A DNA stretch of 64,000 bases from Arthrobacter pascens (GCF_030815585.1 NZ_JAUSWY010000001.1:1054001-1118000), one strand, 5' to 3'. Numbered from the stretch's first letter, positions 25,787 to 34,821 are shown. A program made the numbers and translations. Notes: generated by a model not told the origin, from the sequence alone.

Positions 25787-26800
25787 TCAGGAGTTGTAGC
25801 CGAGGGGGTTGTTCTTCTGCCAGCGCCAGTGGTCCTCGCACATCTGGTCCACAGTTTTGGTGGTGGACCAGCTCAGGTCCGCCAGTGCTGAGGCGGCATC
25901 AGCCCAGAATGCCGGCAGATCTCCGGCCCGGCGCTCTGTGATCTCGTAGGGGATGGGTTGGCCCACGGCCTTTTCGAACGAGCGCAGCACCTCCAGCACG
26001 GAGGAGCCCTTGCCTGAGCCAAGGTTCCAGCGGAAGACGCCTGTCCGGTCCGCCACATGGTTCAGGGCCGCCACGTGCCCTCCAGCGAGGTCCACGACGT
26101 GGATGTAGTCCCGCAGGCATGTTCCGTCCGGCGTGTCATAGTCGCCGCCGAACACCATCAGTTTCTCCCGCCGGCCTACAGCGACCTGGGCAATGAAGGG
26201 CACCAGGTTATTGGGAATGCCTTGCGGGTCCTCACCGATGCGGCCGGACGGGTGTGCGCCGACAGGGTTGAAGTACCGGAGCAGGGCGATGTGCCAACGG
26301 CTGTCAGCAGCGCCAAGATCGGAGAGGATGTCCTCTATCTGCTCCTTGGTCCGGCCGTACGGGTTGTTGGCGCCGATTTCCATCTTTTCCACGTAGGGGA
26401 TGGGGTTGTGCTCACCGTAAACGGTGGCCGAGGAGCTGAAGACGAGGGAGCGGACGTCGTGGCGGTCCATGACCCGAATCAGGTTCAGCGTGCCCACGAG
26501 GTTGTTGTAATAGTACTTGAGCGGCTCGCGGACGGACTCGCCCACGGCCTTCAGGCCTGCGAAGTGGATGACGGCATCAATGCTGTTGGCCGCAAAGACG
26601 GCATCCACTGCGGCCTCGTCCACAAGGTCCACGTTGTGGAACTGGGCGGTTTTGCCGCTGAGCTCAGCTACGCGGCGCAGCGACTCCTCGCTGGAGTTCA
26701 CCAGATTATCGATCACCACCACGTCGTGGCCGGCTTCCTGCAGAGACAAAACAGTGTGGGAACCGATATACCCGGTGCCACCCGTGACCAGAATTTTCAT
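25787..26800 (-). CDS. galE: UDP-glucose 4-epimerase
   Basis: 337 residues, standard length. Interconverts UDP-glucose and UDP-galactose with bound NAD. N-terminal GGTGYIGSHT NAD motif (residues 7-16), catalytic SSSATVYGE and YxxxK in NPYGRTKEQ, then LRYFNPVGAHPSG. C-terminus WRWQKNNPLGYNS is typical. GGAGG sits almost on the ATG, and TAGCGT lies 7 bases upstream, so translation could be leaderless. It is divergent from a TetR regulator across 122 bases that hold a double hairpin. Confidence 0.95.
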   Translation of the reverse strand: MKILVTGGTGYIGSHTVLSLQEAGHDVVVIDNLVNSSEESLRRVAELSGKTAQFHNVDLVDEAAVDAVFAANSIDAVIHFAGLKAVGESVREPLKYYYNNLVGTLNLIRVMDRHDVRSLVFSSSATVYGEHNPIPYVEKMEIGANNPYGRTKEQIEDILSDLGAADSRWHIALLRYFNPVGAHPSGRIGEDPQGIPNNLVPFIAQVAVGRREKLMVFGGDYDTPDGTCLRDYIHVVDLAGGHVAALNHVADRTGVFRWNLGSGKGSSVLEVLRSFEKAVGQPIPYEITERRAGDLPAFWADAASALADLSWSTTKTVDQMCEDHWRWQKNNPLGYNS

Positions 26801-26821
26801 GCCTCCAACGCTATCCCACTT

Positions 26822-26864
26822 ACCACCTGAAACGCCCCGGCATTCCGGATGCCGGTCAGGTGGT
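26822..26864. repeat. Two-tier inverted repeat in the galE/TetR divergent region
   Basis: Outer arms ACCACCTGA (26822-26830) and TCAGGTGGT (26856-26864) enclose inner arms CCGGCAT (26837-26843) and ATGCCGG (26849-26855) around loop TCCGG. All pairs are perfect; a 6-base bulge is on one side only. A separate palindrome CACATGTG (26900-26907) lies nearer the TetR start. Confidence 0.6.
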
Positions 26865-26922
26865 TCCGGAAACGCTGCAGCGGGAGCACTGCATTAAGGC
26901 ACATGTGTGCTAAAAAATAGGG

Positions 26923-27567
26923 GTGCCCAAAATCGTAGATGCCGAAGCCCGGCGCGCGGAAGTTGTTGAGGCAGTTCTCAGGATCATCGCCGTTGACGGG
27001 CTTGAGCGGGCGTCGCTGCGCGAGGTGGCCGACGAAGCGGGCCTGGCGGTGGGCTCAGTCAGGCACTACTTTGCCGGCAGCGAAGAACTCCTCAGCCATT
27101 CCTTCGCCGCCGTAGTCGACGGTATCATCGTGCGGCTGGCGGACGCGCTGGCGCGGATGCAGGAAGAGGCTCCCGGCACGGTGGAGCATCACGAGGCGGT
27201 TTTAACCCTGCTGGGTGAACTGCTGCCGCTGGATGAGCGGCGGGCCGTGGAATTGTGCGCCTGGATGGCATTCAAGAACGCCGCGAGAATACGCCCGTTC
27301 CTCGCAGCTGTTGCCGACCGTAGCCATCGAATGGTGGCGGCCATCTTCGGCCAGGTGATCACCGCCCTGGTGGCAGACGACGGCGAGGGGCAGCAGGGCC
27401 TGGTTGTTGAAGCTGAGAGACTCCTGGCAACCTTGGACGGCCTGTGCATGCATGCCCTGCTTCAGCCCGGGTGGATGACAGCGCAGATGTGCCGCGACGT
27501 CCTTGAACGGCACCTCGCGGGCGTGGCGGCAGCTCCTGCCGTTAACGTAGGGGAGCATCGGGAATAG
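26923..27567 (+). CDS. TetR-family transcriptional regulator
   Basis: 214 residues from GTG (PKIVDAEARRAEVVEAVL). The N-terminal helix-turn-helix ASLREVADEAGLAVGSVRHYFAGSEELL (about 29-56) is clear; the C-terminal ligand domain has no recognisable specificity and resembles BetI-like regulators. A run TAAAAAATAGG just before the GTG suggests a promoter with little or no leader. The palindrome CACATGTG (26900-26907) next to it is a candidate autoregulatory operator. Target could be itself or divergent galE; this is inference from position. Confidence 0.87.
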   Translation: MPKIVDAEARRAEVVEAVLRIIAVDGLERASLREVADEAGLAVGSVRHYFAGSEELLSHSFAAVVDGIIVRLADALARMQEEAPGTVEHHEAVLTLLGELLPLDERRAVELCAWMAFKNAARIRPFLAAVADRSHRMVAAIFGQVITALVADDGEGQQGLVVEAERLLATLDGLCMHALLQPGWMTAQMCRDVLERHLAGVAAAPAVNVGEHRE

Positions 27568-27631
27568 ACTGGGAGCCGGGGAGCGGATCCGGTAATCAAG
27601 CCGGTACTGTCAGGCCACGGGAGGAAATGGA

Positions 27632-28243
27632 ATGCATCACACAGGCGGTTCCGGCTGGCAGATAACCATGGACACATCCGGCCCTATGATGATTGCGCTG
27701 TATGTGCGTGACGCCGCCGGACTCGACGGTGCAGGCCGTCCGGCGCTGTCGCATGCCGCTCCAAAAGTCCACCATGCGGACCACGCCCATCTCACTGCCG
27801 AAGTAGGCGGGCTCAGCGCGCTTAAGACCGAATGGGAAGCATGGTGGGAGCAACTGCTAAAGGCCCACCCCCAGATGTCGCCGGAGCTCTCGCCTCCCGA
27901 GTTTGGGGCCTTCGGGAACTCACCTGCCCTGCAACGGGTCCTGCAGGCGCATTTCGGGTCCGCCCTGACATGGGTTCGGGAGCGCCGCAGCGAATATGCC
28001 GAGCTGGAAGCCGAGCGGGTGGCCAGCGGCTCCGACCAGCTGCTCGACGACATGGTTGACGACCGCCTGATGGAGGTTGGCCGGAGTTCCCGCGACTTCA
28101 ACCTGACCATTATCGAGCTGCCCCTGAACGAGCAGCGCGCGTGGTACCTGGAACCGGACAAGATCATCATGAGCCACGACCTGATGTCCCAGCCCGAGCT
28201 GTTCCGGAGCTACGTCCAGCCCGTCGTGGAAATGCTGGTCTGA
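27632..28243 (+). CDS. Conserved-looking hypothetical protein
   Basis: 203 residues, MHHTGGSGW start with GGAGGAAATGG upstream. Soluble; no signal peptide or membrane segment. Residues 60-100 contain WEAWWEQLLKAHP and a Pro-rich loop. The C-terminal third (DFNLTIIELPLNEQRAWYL, IIMSHDLM, FRSYVQPVVEMLV) is compact and looks structured. No family is recognised. It begins 64 bases after the TetR gene on the same strand and may share its transcript. It is convergent with the lysozyme-like gene. Confidence 0.8.
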   Translation: MHHTGGSGWQITMDTSGPMMIALYVRDAAGLDGAGRPALSHAAPKVHHADHAHLTAEVGGLSALKTEWEAWWEQLLKAHPQMSPELSPPEFGAFGNSPALQRVLQAHFGSALTWVRERRSEYAELEAERVASGSDQLLDDMVDDRLMEVGRSSRDFNLTIIELPLNEQRAWYLEPDKIIMSHDLMSQPELFRSYVQPVVEMLV

Positions 28244-28276
28244 GCGGCTTCCCCGCAGCGGCTTCGCCGGAGCGGC

Positions 28277-29140
28277 TCAGCCGGCCGCTGAAACCGGCAA
28301 TGGTGCGACCGTAATCCGGACTTGGCCGTCTACCCCCTCCGAGTCCTGCCAGCCGTCCCGGGTGAGCCGGTTCCAGCTTCGTCCGTCGACGTCCACCTTG
28401 GTTACCGCAAAGCCCTTGGCATTGGTGACGGCCCATTGCGCCACCGACCATGCCTGGCCGCCGCTGGCCTCCACGACCAGTGTCTGTCCCTCGGTGGCCA
28501 TCCCCAACGCCCCGTAGGCCTGCGCGAGTTCCGCGGCTATTGCCGCCGGGTCGCCCGGATCCTCGGGTGTCCGGAGCGTACATTGCACTGCCCCCGGAGT
28601 CTGGCCGGAGAGCCCGGAAGCGAAGGAGCGCCCCATATCCTCATGTTCTTCGTAGGCTCCGGGGTAGGCCGACCGCTGCACGCGCTGCGCCGCGTCGGTG
28701 ATCTCCAGCGACTCGTAACCGGGGATCTTCACCAGGGCATCGTAGAACGCGTTGGCAGCGTAATAGGGGTCCATGACCTGGGCCTCAGTTCCCCAGCCCT
28801 GGGAGGGACGCTGCTGGAACAGCCCGCGGGAATCCGGACCTGCCTGGTCTCCGTGGCCAATGTTGCGCAGCTTGGATTCCTGCATGGCCGTAGCCAGGGC
28901 AATGCTGGCGGCACGCGGCGGAAGCCCCCGCTGCACCGCGACCGCGGTGATCAGGGACGCGTTGACAGCCTGGTCCGTGGCGAGTTCCGCCGACTGGGAG
29001 CCCACCACGGCCGTGCAGCCCTCCGCGACCAGGGTTTCAGAGCGCTGAAGGAATGCGACAGCGGTGTACACCCCGCCTCCCACGAGGGCGAGGGTGAGCA
29101 CCAGTACCGCGAGTCGCCGCATGCCACGTCTCTGTGCCAC
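28277..29140 (-). CDS. Membrane-anchored or secreted protein with lysozyme-like domain
   Basis: 287 residues. Signal anchor at 8-30 (RLAVLVLTLALVGGGVYTAV). Residues about 75-160 carry ALATAMQESKLRNIGHGDQ, DSRGLFQQRPSQGWG and DPYYAANAFYDALVKIPGY, which resemble a lysozyme/SLT-like fold with the Glu of MQESKLRN where a catalytic Glu would lie. The rest has two cysteines (EGCTAVVG; VQCTLRTP) and no other motif. Such proteins are widespread in actinobacteria but uncharacterised to my knowledge. It starts only 6 bases after dapD on the same strand, so it probably shares its mRNA, tying it loosely to cell-wall precursor synthesis. Confidence 0.75.
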   Translation of the reverse strand: MAQRRGMRRLAVLVLTLALVGGGVYTAVAFLQRSETLVAEGCTAVVGSQSAELATDQAVNASLITAVAVQRGLPPRAASIALATAMQESKLRNIGHGDQAGPDSRGLFQQRPSQGWGTEAQVMDPYYAANAFYDALVKIPGYESLEITDAAQRVQRSAYPGAYEEHEDMGRSFASGLSGQTPGAVQCTLRTPEDPGDPAAIAAELAQAYGALGMATEGQTLVVEASGGQAWSVAQWAVTNAKGFAVTKVDVDGRSWNRLTRDGWQDSEGVDGQVRITVAPLPVSAAG

Positions 29141-29146
29141 GGAGGG

Positions 29147-30175
29147 TCAGTTGGAGTGCAGGGCGTCGTTGAGTTCCACAGTCTGGCCCTTGCGGGGCAG
29201 GACTTCCACTGCGCCGGTGGTGGAGTTGCGGCGGAACAGAAGGTTGGGTACGCCGGACAGTTCCACGGCCTTGACCACTTTGGTGGTGTCCTCGCCGTCC
29301 GGGTCCTTCGGGCCAACCACACGCACGCGGGTTCCCGCCGTCACGTACAACCCGGCTTCCACCACCGAGTCATCGCCGATGCTGATGCCGACGCCGGAGT
29401 TTGCACCAAGAAGGACCCGCTCGCCGATGGCGATCTTTTCTTTCCCGCCGCCTGAGAGCGTGCCCATGATGGACGCGCCGCCGCCGACATCGCTGCCGTC
29501 GCCGGCCACAACGCCTGCCGAAATGCGCCCTTCCACCATGGAGGTGCCCAGCGTGCCGGCGTTAAAGTTCACAAATCCTTCATGCATGACGGTGGTGCCC
29601 TCGGCGAGGTGCGCTCCCAGGCGGACACGGTCGGCGTCGGCAATCCTGACGCCGCTGGGGACCACATAGTCCACCATGCGCGGGAACTTGTCGACGCCGT
29701 AAACGGTGACCGCGCCGCGCCGGCGCAGCCTGGCCCGGGTCAGTTCAAAGCCGTCCACGGCAGCCGGGCCGAAGTTCGTCCATACAACGTTGGGGAGCTT
29801 GCCGAAGACGCCGTCCAGATTGATGGAGTTGGGCCGGACCAGCCGGTGGGAGAGCAGGTGCAGCCTGAGGTAGGCATCAGCGGTGTCGGCCGGGGGCTCG
29901 TCGAGATTGATCTGGACGAAGACCACTTTCTGCTCTGTTCCGCGGTCCGGGTCCGCGCCGTTCTCGGCAATCTGGGCCAAAGCTTCATCGGCGTTCTCAA
30001 CCGCGCGGAGGTTTTCCGCTGCCGCCCCGAGGGCTGGTTCCGGGAACCAGACGTCAAGGACAGTTGCCTGGCCGTCGGCCGTGGCAATGGTGGCCAGCCC
30101 GAAGCCATAAGCGGAACGGGCTTCAGCGGTTGCGTTCTGGTTTTCGGGCGCAGCGGAGGTAGCAGTCTCAGTCAT
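29147..30175 (-). CDS. dapD: Tetrahydrodipicolinate N-succinyltransferase
   Basis: 342 residues, the long actinobacterial type. Transfers succinyl from succinyl-CoA to tetrahydrodipicolinate in the DAP/lysine pathway. The C-terminal half is a left-handed beta-helix of hexapeptide repeats ([57 protein letters not shown]). TAGACT lies 6 bases before the ATG (30187-30182), so it is probably leaderless. dapE is divergent only 50 bases away. Confidence 0.93.
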   Translation of the reverse strand: MTETATSAAPENQNATAEARSAYGFGLATIATADGQATVLDVWFPEPALGAAAENLRAVENADEALAQIAENGADPDRGTEQKVVFVQINLDEPPADTADAYLRLHLLSHRLVRPNSINLDGVFGKLPNVVWTNFGPAAVDGFELTRARLRRRGAVTVYGVDKFPRMVDYVVPSGVRIADADRVRLGAHLAEGTTVMHEGFVNFNAGTLGTSMVEGRISAGVVAGDGSDVGGGASIMGTLSGGGKEKIAIGERVLLGANSGVGISIGDDSVVEAGLYVTAGTRVRVVGPKDPDGEDTTKVVKAVELSGVPNLLFRRNSTTGAVEVLPRKGQTVELNDALHSN

Positions 30176-30181
30176 GGCCCC

Positions 30182-30219
30182 AGTCTATCGAGGGTCGGGC
30201 ATGGGGTTCGAACTAGACT
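30182..30219. promoter_or_regulatory. Paired leaderless -10 boxes of divergent dapD and dapE
   Basis: Minus strand: TAGACT (30187-30182), 6 bases before dapD ATG. Plus strand: TAGACT (30214-30219), 6 bases before dapE GTG. The spacer is so short (50 bases) that the two polymerase sites must overlap. Confidence 0.6.
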
Positions 30220-30225
30220 GGCATC

Positions 30226-31362
30226 GTGACTGCTGAAACCGCCTCTGAATCCGCCATAATGCCCTTGGACCTCCGCCAGGACGTTGCCTTGCTGACCGCT
30301 GCCATCATGGATATCAACAGTGTCTCCGGAAACGAGACTGGGCTTGCCGACGCCGTCGAAACGGCCCTGCGCGGCATTCCCCAACTCCATGTTGTGCGCG
30401 ACGGGGACGCCCTGATCGCCCGCACCGAGCTGGGACTGCCGGAGCGGGTCATCCTCGCCGGGCACCTGGACACTGTGCCGCTTCCGGCCACGTACGGTGC
30501 CCGTGGCACGGTGCCCTCCAGCTGGGACTCCGGCGTTCCGGGTGAGGGGGTCCTGTTCGGACGCGGAGCCACGGATATGAAGGGCGGTGTGGCGGTGCAG
30601 CTCGCGCTGGCAGCCACAATGTTCGACGGCGGGACGGCGCCGAAGCGGGACGTCACCTTTGTGTTTTATGACCATGAGGAAGTGGAGGCCGTCAAGAGCG
30701 GCCTCGGACGCCTGGTCCGCAACCACGGCGTTCTCCTGCACGGCGATTTCGCTATCCTCCTGGAACCCACCCACGGCACGGTCGAAGGCGGCTGCAACGG
30801 CACCATGCGCCTCGAGGCAACTACTTTCGGCGAGGCCGCCCATTCGGCCAGGGCCTGGATGGGCAGCAACGCGATCCACGCTGCAGCGCCCATCCTTGTC
30901 CGGCTGGCGGCCTACGAGCCGCAGACCATCAACGTTGACGGACTGGACTACCGCGAAAGCCTCAATGCGGTGAGGATCCATGGCGGCACTGCGGGTAACG
31001 TCATTCCGGACCGCTGCGTGGTGGAGATCAACTACCGGTTCGCCCCGGACAAATCTCCGGACCAGGCTGAAGTGCACGTCCGGGAACTCCTGGACGGCTT
31101 CGACGTGGTGCGGACAGACGGTGCCGCAGGCGCCCGCCCCGGGCTGAACCACCCCGCGGCTGCGTCCTTCGTGGCCGCCGTCGGAGCCGAGCCGAAGCCG
31201 AAATACGGCTGGACCGACGTCGCGCGTTTCAGCGAACTGGGGATCCCGGCGGTGAACTTCGGGCCCGGTGATCCACTGCTGGCGCACAAGGACAATGAGC
31301 ACGTGGAAGCCGAGGCCATCCGCGAATGCCTGCGGGCACTGCGGACGTGGCTTACGGATTGA
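30226..31362 (+). CDS. dapE: Succinyl-diaminopimelate desuccinylase
   Basis: 378 residues from GTG, leaderless by the TAGACT rule. M20 dinuclear zinc enzyme releasing succinate from N-succinyl-LL-DAP. Metal and catalytic residues: AGHLDTVPLP (His, Asp), RGATDMKGGVA (bridging Asp), YDHEEVEAVK (catalytic Glu and ligand Glu), LEPTHGTVEGGC (ligand region), and the final His in LLAHKDNEHVE. An M20 dimerisation domain lies at about 180-290. With dapC and dapD, the succinylase branch is represented. It is followed by a perfect 22-bp terminator. Confidence 0.94.
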   Translation: MTAETASESAIMPLDLRQDVALLTAAIMDINSVSGNETGLADAVETALRGIPQLHVVRDGDALIARTELGLPERVILAGHLDTVPLPATYGARGTVPSSWDSGVPGEGVLFGRGATDMKGGVAVQLALAATMFDGGTAPKRDVTFVFYDHEEVEAVKSGLGRLVRNHGVLLHGDFAILLEPTHGTVEGGCNGTMRLEATTFGEAAHSARAWMGSNAIHAAAPILVRLAAYEPQTINVDGLDYRESLNAVRIHGGTAGNVIPDRCVVEINYRFAPDKSPDQAEVHVRELLDGFDVVRTDGAAGARPGLNHPAAASFVAAVGAEPKPKYGWTDVARFSELGIPAVNFGPGDPLLAHKDNEHVEAEAIRECLRALRTWLTD

Positions 31363-31370
31363 TCCCGTAG

Positions 31371-31418
31371 ACACAGGAAGGGCCCGAATCCGTTGACGGA
31401 TTCGGGCCCTTCCTGTGT
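31371..31418. terminator. Perfect 22-bp hairpin between dapE and gluD
   Basis: Arms 31371-31392 and 31397-31418 pair perfectly with loop TTGA. Genes converge here, so it serves both strands. Confidence 0.9.
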
Positions 31419-31429
31419 CAGAACGGGTC

Positions 31430-32269
31430 CTAGGGGGCAGCCGCTTCGATGGGTTCGGGCTCAGCCTTTGCGACACCACCGGCGGCCTTCTTGGTGCCGC
31501 GGCGTTCGATCCAGACGGCAATACGCGAAACACAGATATTGACAGCGATGTAGATGCCTGCGGCGACAAAGAAGACCGGGAACAGGAACGCGGTCCCCAG
31601 GAAGTCCGCCATGACCTGGACCGCCCGGAGCAGCTCGCCGTACGCCACGATGTAGCCCAGCGAGGTGTCCTTCAGGAGCACCACGAGCTGGGCCACCAAA
31701 GACGGCATCATGCGGCGGACAGCCTGCGGGAGTTCGATGATCATGCGGGACTGGAAGCTCGTCAGACCAATTGTGAGGCCAGCTTCGCGCTGGCCTTTGG
31801 GAAGCGACTGAATGCCCGCACGGATGATCTCCGAGAATACGGCCGAGTTGTACAGGACGAGGCCGGCCACCACAGCGGTGAACGCGTTGGTGCCAAAGAC
31901 CAGCAAGACGAAAAACATCATCAGGACAACGGGCATGCCGCGCAGGAACTCCAGCACTACCCGCGTGGGAATCCGGATGGCGGCAACGTCCGAGATCCGC
32001 AGGAGGCAAAGCATCAGACCCAGCGGGAAGGCGATGACCGCTGCCAGGGCGGCCGCGGTGAGCGTGGCGCCTAGCCCATTCCCCAGGAGTAACCAGACGT
32101 CGGCGCGCGTGAAAATGGCCCAGCGGCGGCCTTCGAAGATGCCTTGCTGTGCGAGGGTCATGATGATCCAGGCGAGCAAGCCGAGGATCACCAGCGAGCC
32201 AACTACGGACCCGATGAGGGAAACCCTGCGTGCCTTGGGACCCGGGACGTCATAGAGAACGGAGCTCAT
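31430..32269 (-). CDS. gluD: Glutamate/amino-acid ABC transporter permease
   Basis: 279 residues. About five to six helices, with the polar amino-acid permease loop REAGLTIGLTSFQSRMIIELPQAVRR. Contains FLRGMPVVLMMFFVLL and LKDTSLGYIVAYGELL, as in Corynebacterium GluD. The C-terminal tail is Ala/Glu/Pro-rich and cytoplasmic. It overlaps the preceding gluC by 4 bases. Last gene of the gluABCD operon. Confidence 0.9.
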   Translation of the reverse strand: MSSVLYDVPGPKARRVSLIGSVVGSLVILGLLAWIIMTLAQQGIFEGRRWAIFTRADVWLLLGNGLGATLTAAALAAVIAFPLGLMLCLLRISDVAAIRIPTRVVLEFLRGMPVVLMMFFVLLVFGTNAFTAVVAGLVLYNSAVFSEIIRAGIQSLPKGQREAGLTIGLTSFQSRMIIELPQAVRRMMPSLVAQLVVLLKDTSLGYIVAYGELLRAVQVMADFLGTAFLFPVFFVAAGIYIAVNICVSRIAVWIERRGTKKAAGGVAKAEPEPIEAAAP

Positions 32270-32916
32270 CGGGAAATCGCCACCTTTCGTTCGACGGTGC
32301 TGGCCAGAATGCCGAGCGGAACGGTGATCAGGAGGTAGAAGAACGCGACGCCGAGCAGCACGGCCATCACCTGGTCACCATAGGTGTTGGCAAGCTGCCT
32401 GCCATAGCCGAACAGCTCCAGCACAAGGAATGCACCGGCGACGGACGAGTTCTTCACGAGCGCGATCAGGATATTAATCAGGGGCGGGATGACCGTACGC
32501 AGCGCCTGCGGCAGGATGATGAGCGACAGCACCTGGCTGAACTTCATGCCGATGCTGCGGGCAGCCTCGGCCTGCCCAATGTGAACGCTGTTGACACCGG
32601 AGCGGACAGCTTCAGCGATGAAGGCTGCGGTGTACGCGCTGAGGGCGATGATTGCTGCCACTTCAAACTGCTCGAACGTCACTCCGAGACGGGGCAGTAC
32701 TACCGCGGAGAAGAAAAAAGCAATGGTCAGGGGCGTGTTCCGCAGGATTTCCACGTAGGTCGTGCTGAAGCCGCGCAGGGCTGCAACGGGGGAAACCCTG
32801 GCTGCGGCCAGCAATGTCCCCAGCACAAGGGCAATCACTCCGGACACAGTGGACAGGAACAGTGTTCGGAGAAGGCCCTCCCAATAGAGTGGAAGGTTTT
32901 CGAGAATGGCGTCCAT
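32266..32916 (-). CDS. gluC: Glutamate/amino-acid ABC transporter permease
   Basis: 216 residues. MDAILENLPLYWEGLLRTLFL start; ATYVEILRNTPL-type segment (TTYVEILRNTPLTIAFFF); interaction loop AEAARSIGMKFSQVLSLIILPQALR. Forms the channel with GluD. It starts 92 bases after gluB and is translationally coupled to gluD through a 4-base overlap. Confidence 0.9.
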   Translation of the reverse strand: MDAILENLPLYWEGLLRTLFLSTVSGVIALVLGTLLAAARVSPVAALRGFSTTYVEILRNTPLTIAFFFSAVVLPRLGVTFEQFEVAAIIALSAYTAAFIAEAVRSGVNSVHIGQAEAARSIGMKFSQVLSLIILPQALRTVIPPLINILIALVKNSSVAGAFLVLELFGYGRQLANTYGDQVMAVLLGVAFFYLLITVPLGILASTVERKVAISR

Positions 32917-33008
32917 GGGATCCTTCGGCTGGGTGTCGCGGACGGGAGCGAAGAGCGGCGGCTGCCGGAGCCGCGGGGAGCGGACTCCGGCAACCGCCTG
33001 GGTGCTAC

Positions 33009-33893
33009 TTAGTAACGGTTGAGGGCAGGGAGTTCCGGTGCAGTCTTGATGACAGTGCCGGCGGTGGCTTCCCAGGCCTTCTTGTAAGACCCGTCCTTGG
33101 CGAACTCTTCGAGCTGGTCGTTGATCCAGTTGCGGAACTCGGTGTCGTCCTTCTTCAGGCCAATGCCATAGGGCTCCTTGGTGAAGGTCTCATCGGAGGC
33201 GAGCTTGAAGGCGTCCGGCTCCTTGTCGACAAACCCGGCGAGGATCACGTTGTCCGTAGTGACGGCTTCAACCTGCTTGTTGCGGAGCGGCTCAAGGCAC
33301 TGCGAGTAGGTCGCGGCCGGGGCGAGAATTGCTCCGTACTTCTCCACGATGGTGGCTGCCGGGGTGGATCCCGTCACGGAGCAAACCTTCTTGCCCCTGA
33401 CGTCTTCAGGCTTCGTGATGGAGGTGTCGTCCTTGTTGACCATCAGCGCCTGGCCGGCCTCGTAGTAAGGGCCTGCGAAGCTGACAACTTCCTTGCGCCT
33501 GTCATTGATGGTGTACGTGGCGATGACGATGTCCACCCGGCCCTGCTCGATGAAGGGTTCGCGGTTGGCTGAAACTGTCTCGGACCATTCGATCTTGTCG
33601 GCGGAAATTCCGAGCTTGGCGGCAATCAGTTTGCCGATCTCGACGTCAAAACCAATCGGTTTGCCGTCCAGGCCCACCTGGCCGAACAGTGGCTGGTCGT
33701 ACTTGGTGCCGATCTTGATGGCTCCGGCGGTGGAAAGCTTCTCCATGGTGCTGCCTGCTGCGAACGTCGGCTTCTCGGCCACGGTGGGGTCGCTGGTGCC
33801 GGGGGTGCCGCCGCCGCATGCGCTCAGTGACAGTGCCAGGGCTGCGGATGCTGCTACCAGGAGGGATTTCCTCCGGGTCAAAAATGCCTTCAT
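33009..33893 (-). CDS. gluB: Glutamate-binding lipoprotein of ABC transporter
   Basis: 294 residues. Signal peptide with lipobox LSAC (Cys near residue 26). Family-3 solute-binding fold: IKIGTKYDQPLFGQVGLDGK, GFDVEIGKLIAAKLGI, VDIVIATYTINDRRKE, and GKKVCSVTGSTPA. A disulfide is possible between that Cys and the YSQCLEPL Cys, as in GluB. Delivers glutamate (likely, by synteny and similarity to the Corynebacterium system) to GluC/GluD. Confidence 0.91.
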   Translation of the reverse strand: MKAFLTRRKSLLVAASAALALSLSACGGGTPGTSDPTVAEKPTFAAGSTMEKLSTAGAIKIGTKYDQPLFGQVGLDGKPIGFDVEIGKLIAAKLGISADKIEWSETVSANREPFIEQGRVDIVIATYTINDRRKEVVSFAGPYYEAGQALMVNKDDTSITKPEDVRGKKVCSVTGSTPAATIVEKYGAILAPAATYSQCLEPLRNKQVEAVTTDNVILAGFVDKEPDAFKLASDETFTKEPYGIGLKKDDTEFRNWINDQLEEFAKDGSYKKAWEATAGTVIKTAPELPALNRY

Positions 33894-33950
33894 GACATTC
33901 CTTTCATTGGGCGGCCGCCGGTGACGGCCTGGGTGCGAGTTCTGAGGGTG

Positions 33951-34706
33951 TCAGTGAGTGAGGAGCTTGGACAGGAAGTCCTTGGCCCGGTTGCTCTGGG
34001 GATTCGTGAAGAACTGTTCCGGCGTGGCGTCCTCAACGATCTGGCCGTCAGCCATGAAGACCACGCGGTCTGCGGCCTTGCGGGCGAAGCCCATCTCGTG
34101 GGTGACCACGATCATGGTCATGCCCTCCTTCGCCAGTTGGATCATGACATCCAGGACCTCGTTGATCATCTCCGGATCAAGAGCCGAGGTGGGCTCGTCA
34201 AAAAGCATGACCTTGGGCTTCATGGCCAGGGCGCGCGCAATAGCGACACGCTGTTGCTGTCCGCCGGATAGCTGGGCGGGAAGCTTGGGAGCCTGGTGGC
34301 CCACGCCCACGCGCTCAAGCAGCGCCATGGCCTCCTTGTCCGCCTGGGCTTTGGGAGTCCCCTTAACCTTGATGGGGCCGAGGGTCACGTTCTCGAGGAT
34401 TGTCTTATGGGCAAACAGGTTGAACGACTGGAACACCATTCCGACGTCGGCCCGCAGGCGGGCGAGTTCCTTCCCTTCCTCCGGAAGAACCTTTCCGTCA
34501 ATGCTGATAGTGCCGCCTTCAATCGTTTCGAGGCGGTTGATGGCACGGCACAGTGTGGACTTTCCCGAGCCAGACGGTCCGATAACAACAACCACTTCGC
34601 CCTTGCGGACTTGCAGGTTGATGTCCTTCAACACGTGAAGCTGACCATAATGTTTGTTGACACCATTCAGGGAGACGAGCGCATCGCCGGGCACAGGAGT
34701 AGTCAT
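33951..34706 (-). CDS. gluA: ATP-binding protein of glutamate ABC transporter
   Basis: 251 residues. Walker [10 protein letters not shown] (about 42-50), signature [15 protein letters not shown], Walker [16 protein letters not shown], switch His in [10 protein letters not shown]. First gene of gluABCD. TAGATT lies 6 bases before the ATG (34718-34713), so its mRNA is probably leaderless. The whole operon interrupts the dapE-LOG order seen in mycobacteria. Confidence 0.93.
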   Translation of the reverse strand: MTTPVPGDALVSLNGVNKHYGQLHVLKDINLQVRKGEVVVVIGPSGSGKSTLCRAINRLETIEGGTISIDGKVLPEEGKELARLRADVGMVFQSFNLFAHKTILENVTLGPIKVKGTPKAQADKEAMALLERVGVGHQAPKLPAQLSGGQQQRVAIARALAMKPKVMLFDEPTSALDPEMINEVLDVMIQLAKEGMTMIVVTHEMGFARKAADRVVFMADGQIVEDATPEQFFTNPQSNRAKDFLSKLLTH

Positions 34707-34742
34707 AAGAAGAATCTAGCGAACAATGACCGCTTATGACGG

Positions 34743-34774
34743 GAATCACGCCAAGTTCCCGCGGATCGTGATTC
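34743..34774. repeat. Inverted repeat GAATCACG / CGTGATTC between gluA and LOG gene
   Basis: Perfect 8-bp arms at 34743-34750 and 34767-34774, 16 bases apart, centred in a 115-base divergent region. Could be an operator for either promoter. Confidence 0.4.
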
Positions 34775-34821
34775 AAGAGATACCTGCCGCCACGACGCTG
34801 GCTTGGCGCTAGCCTTGGGTG

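Noticed and set aside
26057..26830. A 257-codon plus-strand frame opposite galE
   Set aside because: It is the mirror of a full-length epimerase and lacks known motifs.
30204..30221. T-arm-like GGGGTTCGAACTAG as part of a tRNA gene
   Set aside because: No acceptor, D or anticodon arm can be folded around it; it is the 50-base dapD/dapE promoter.
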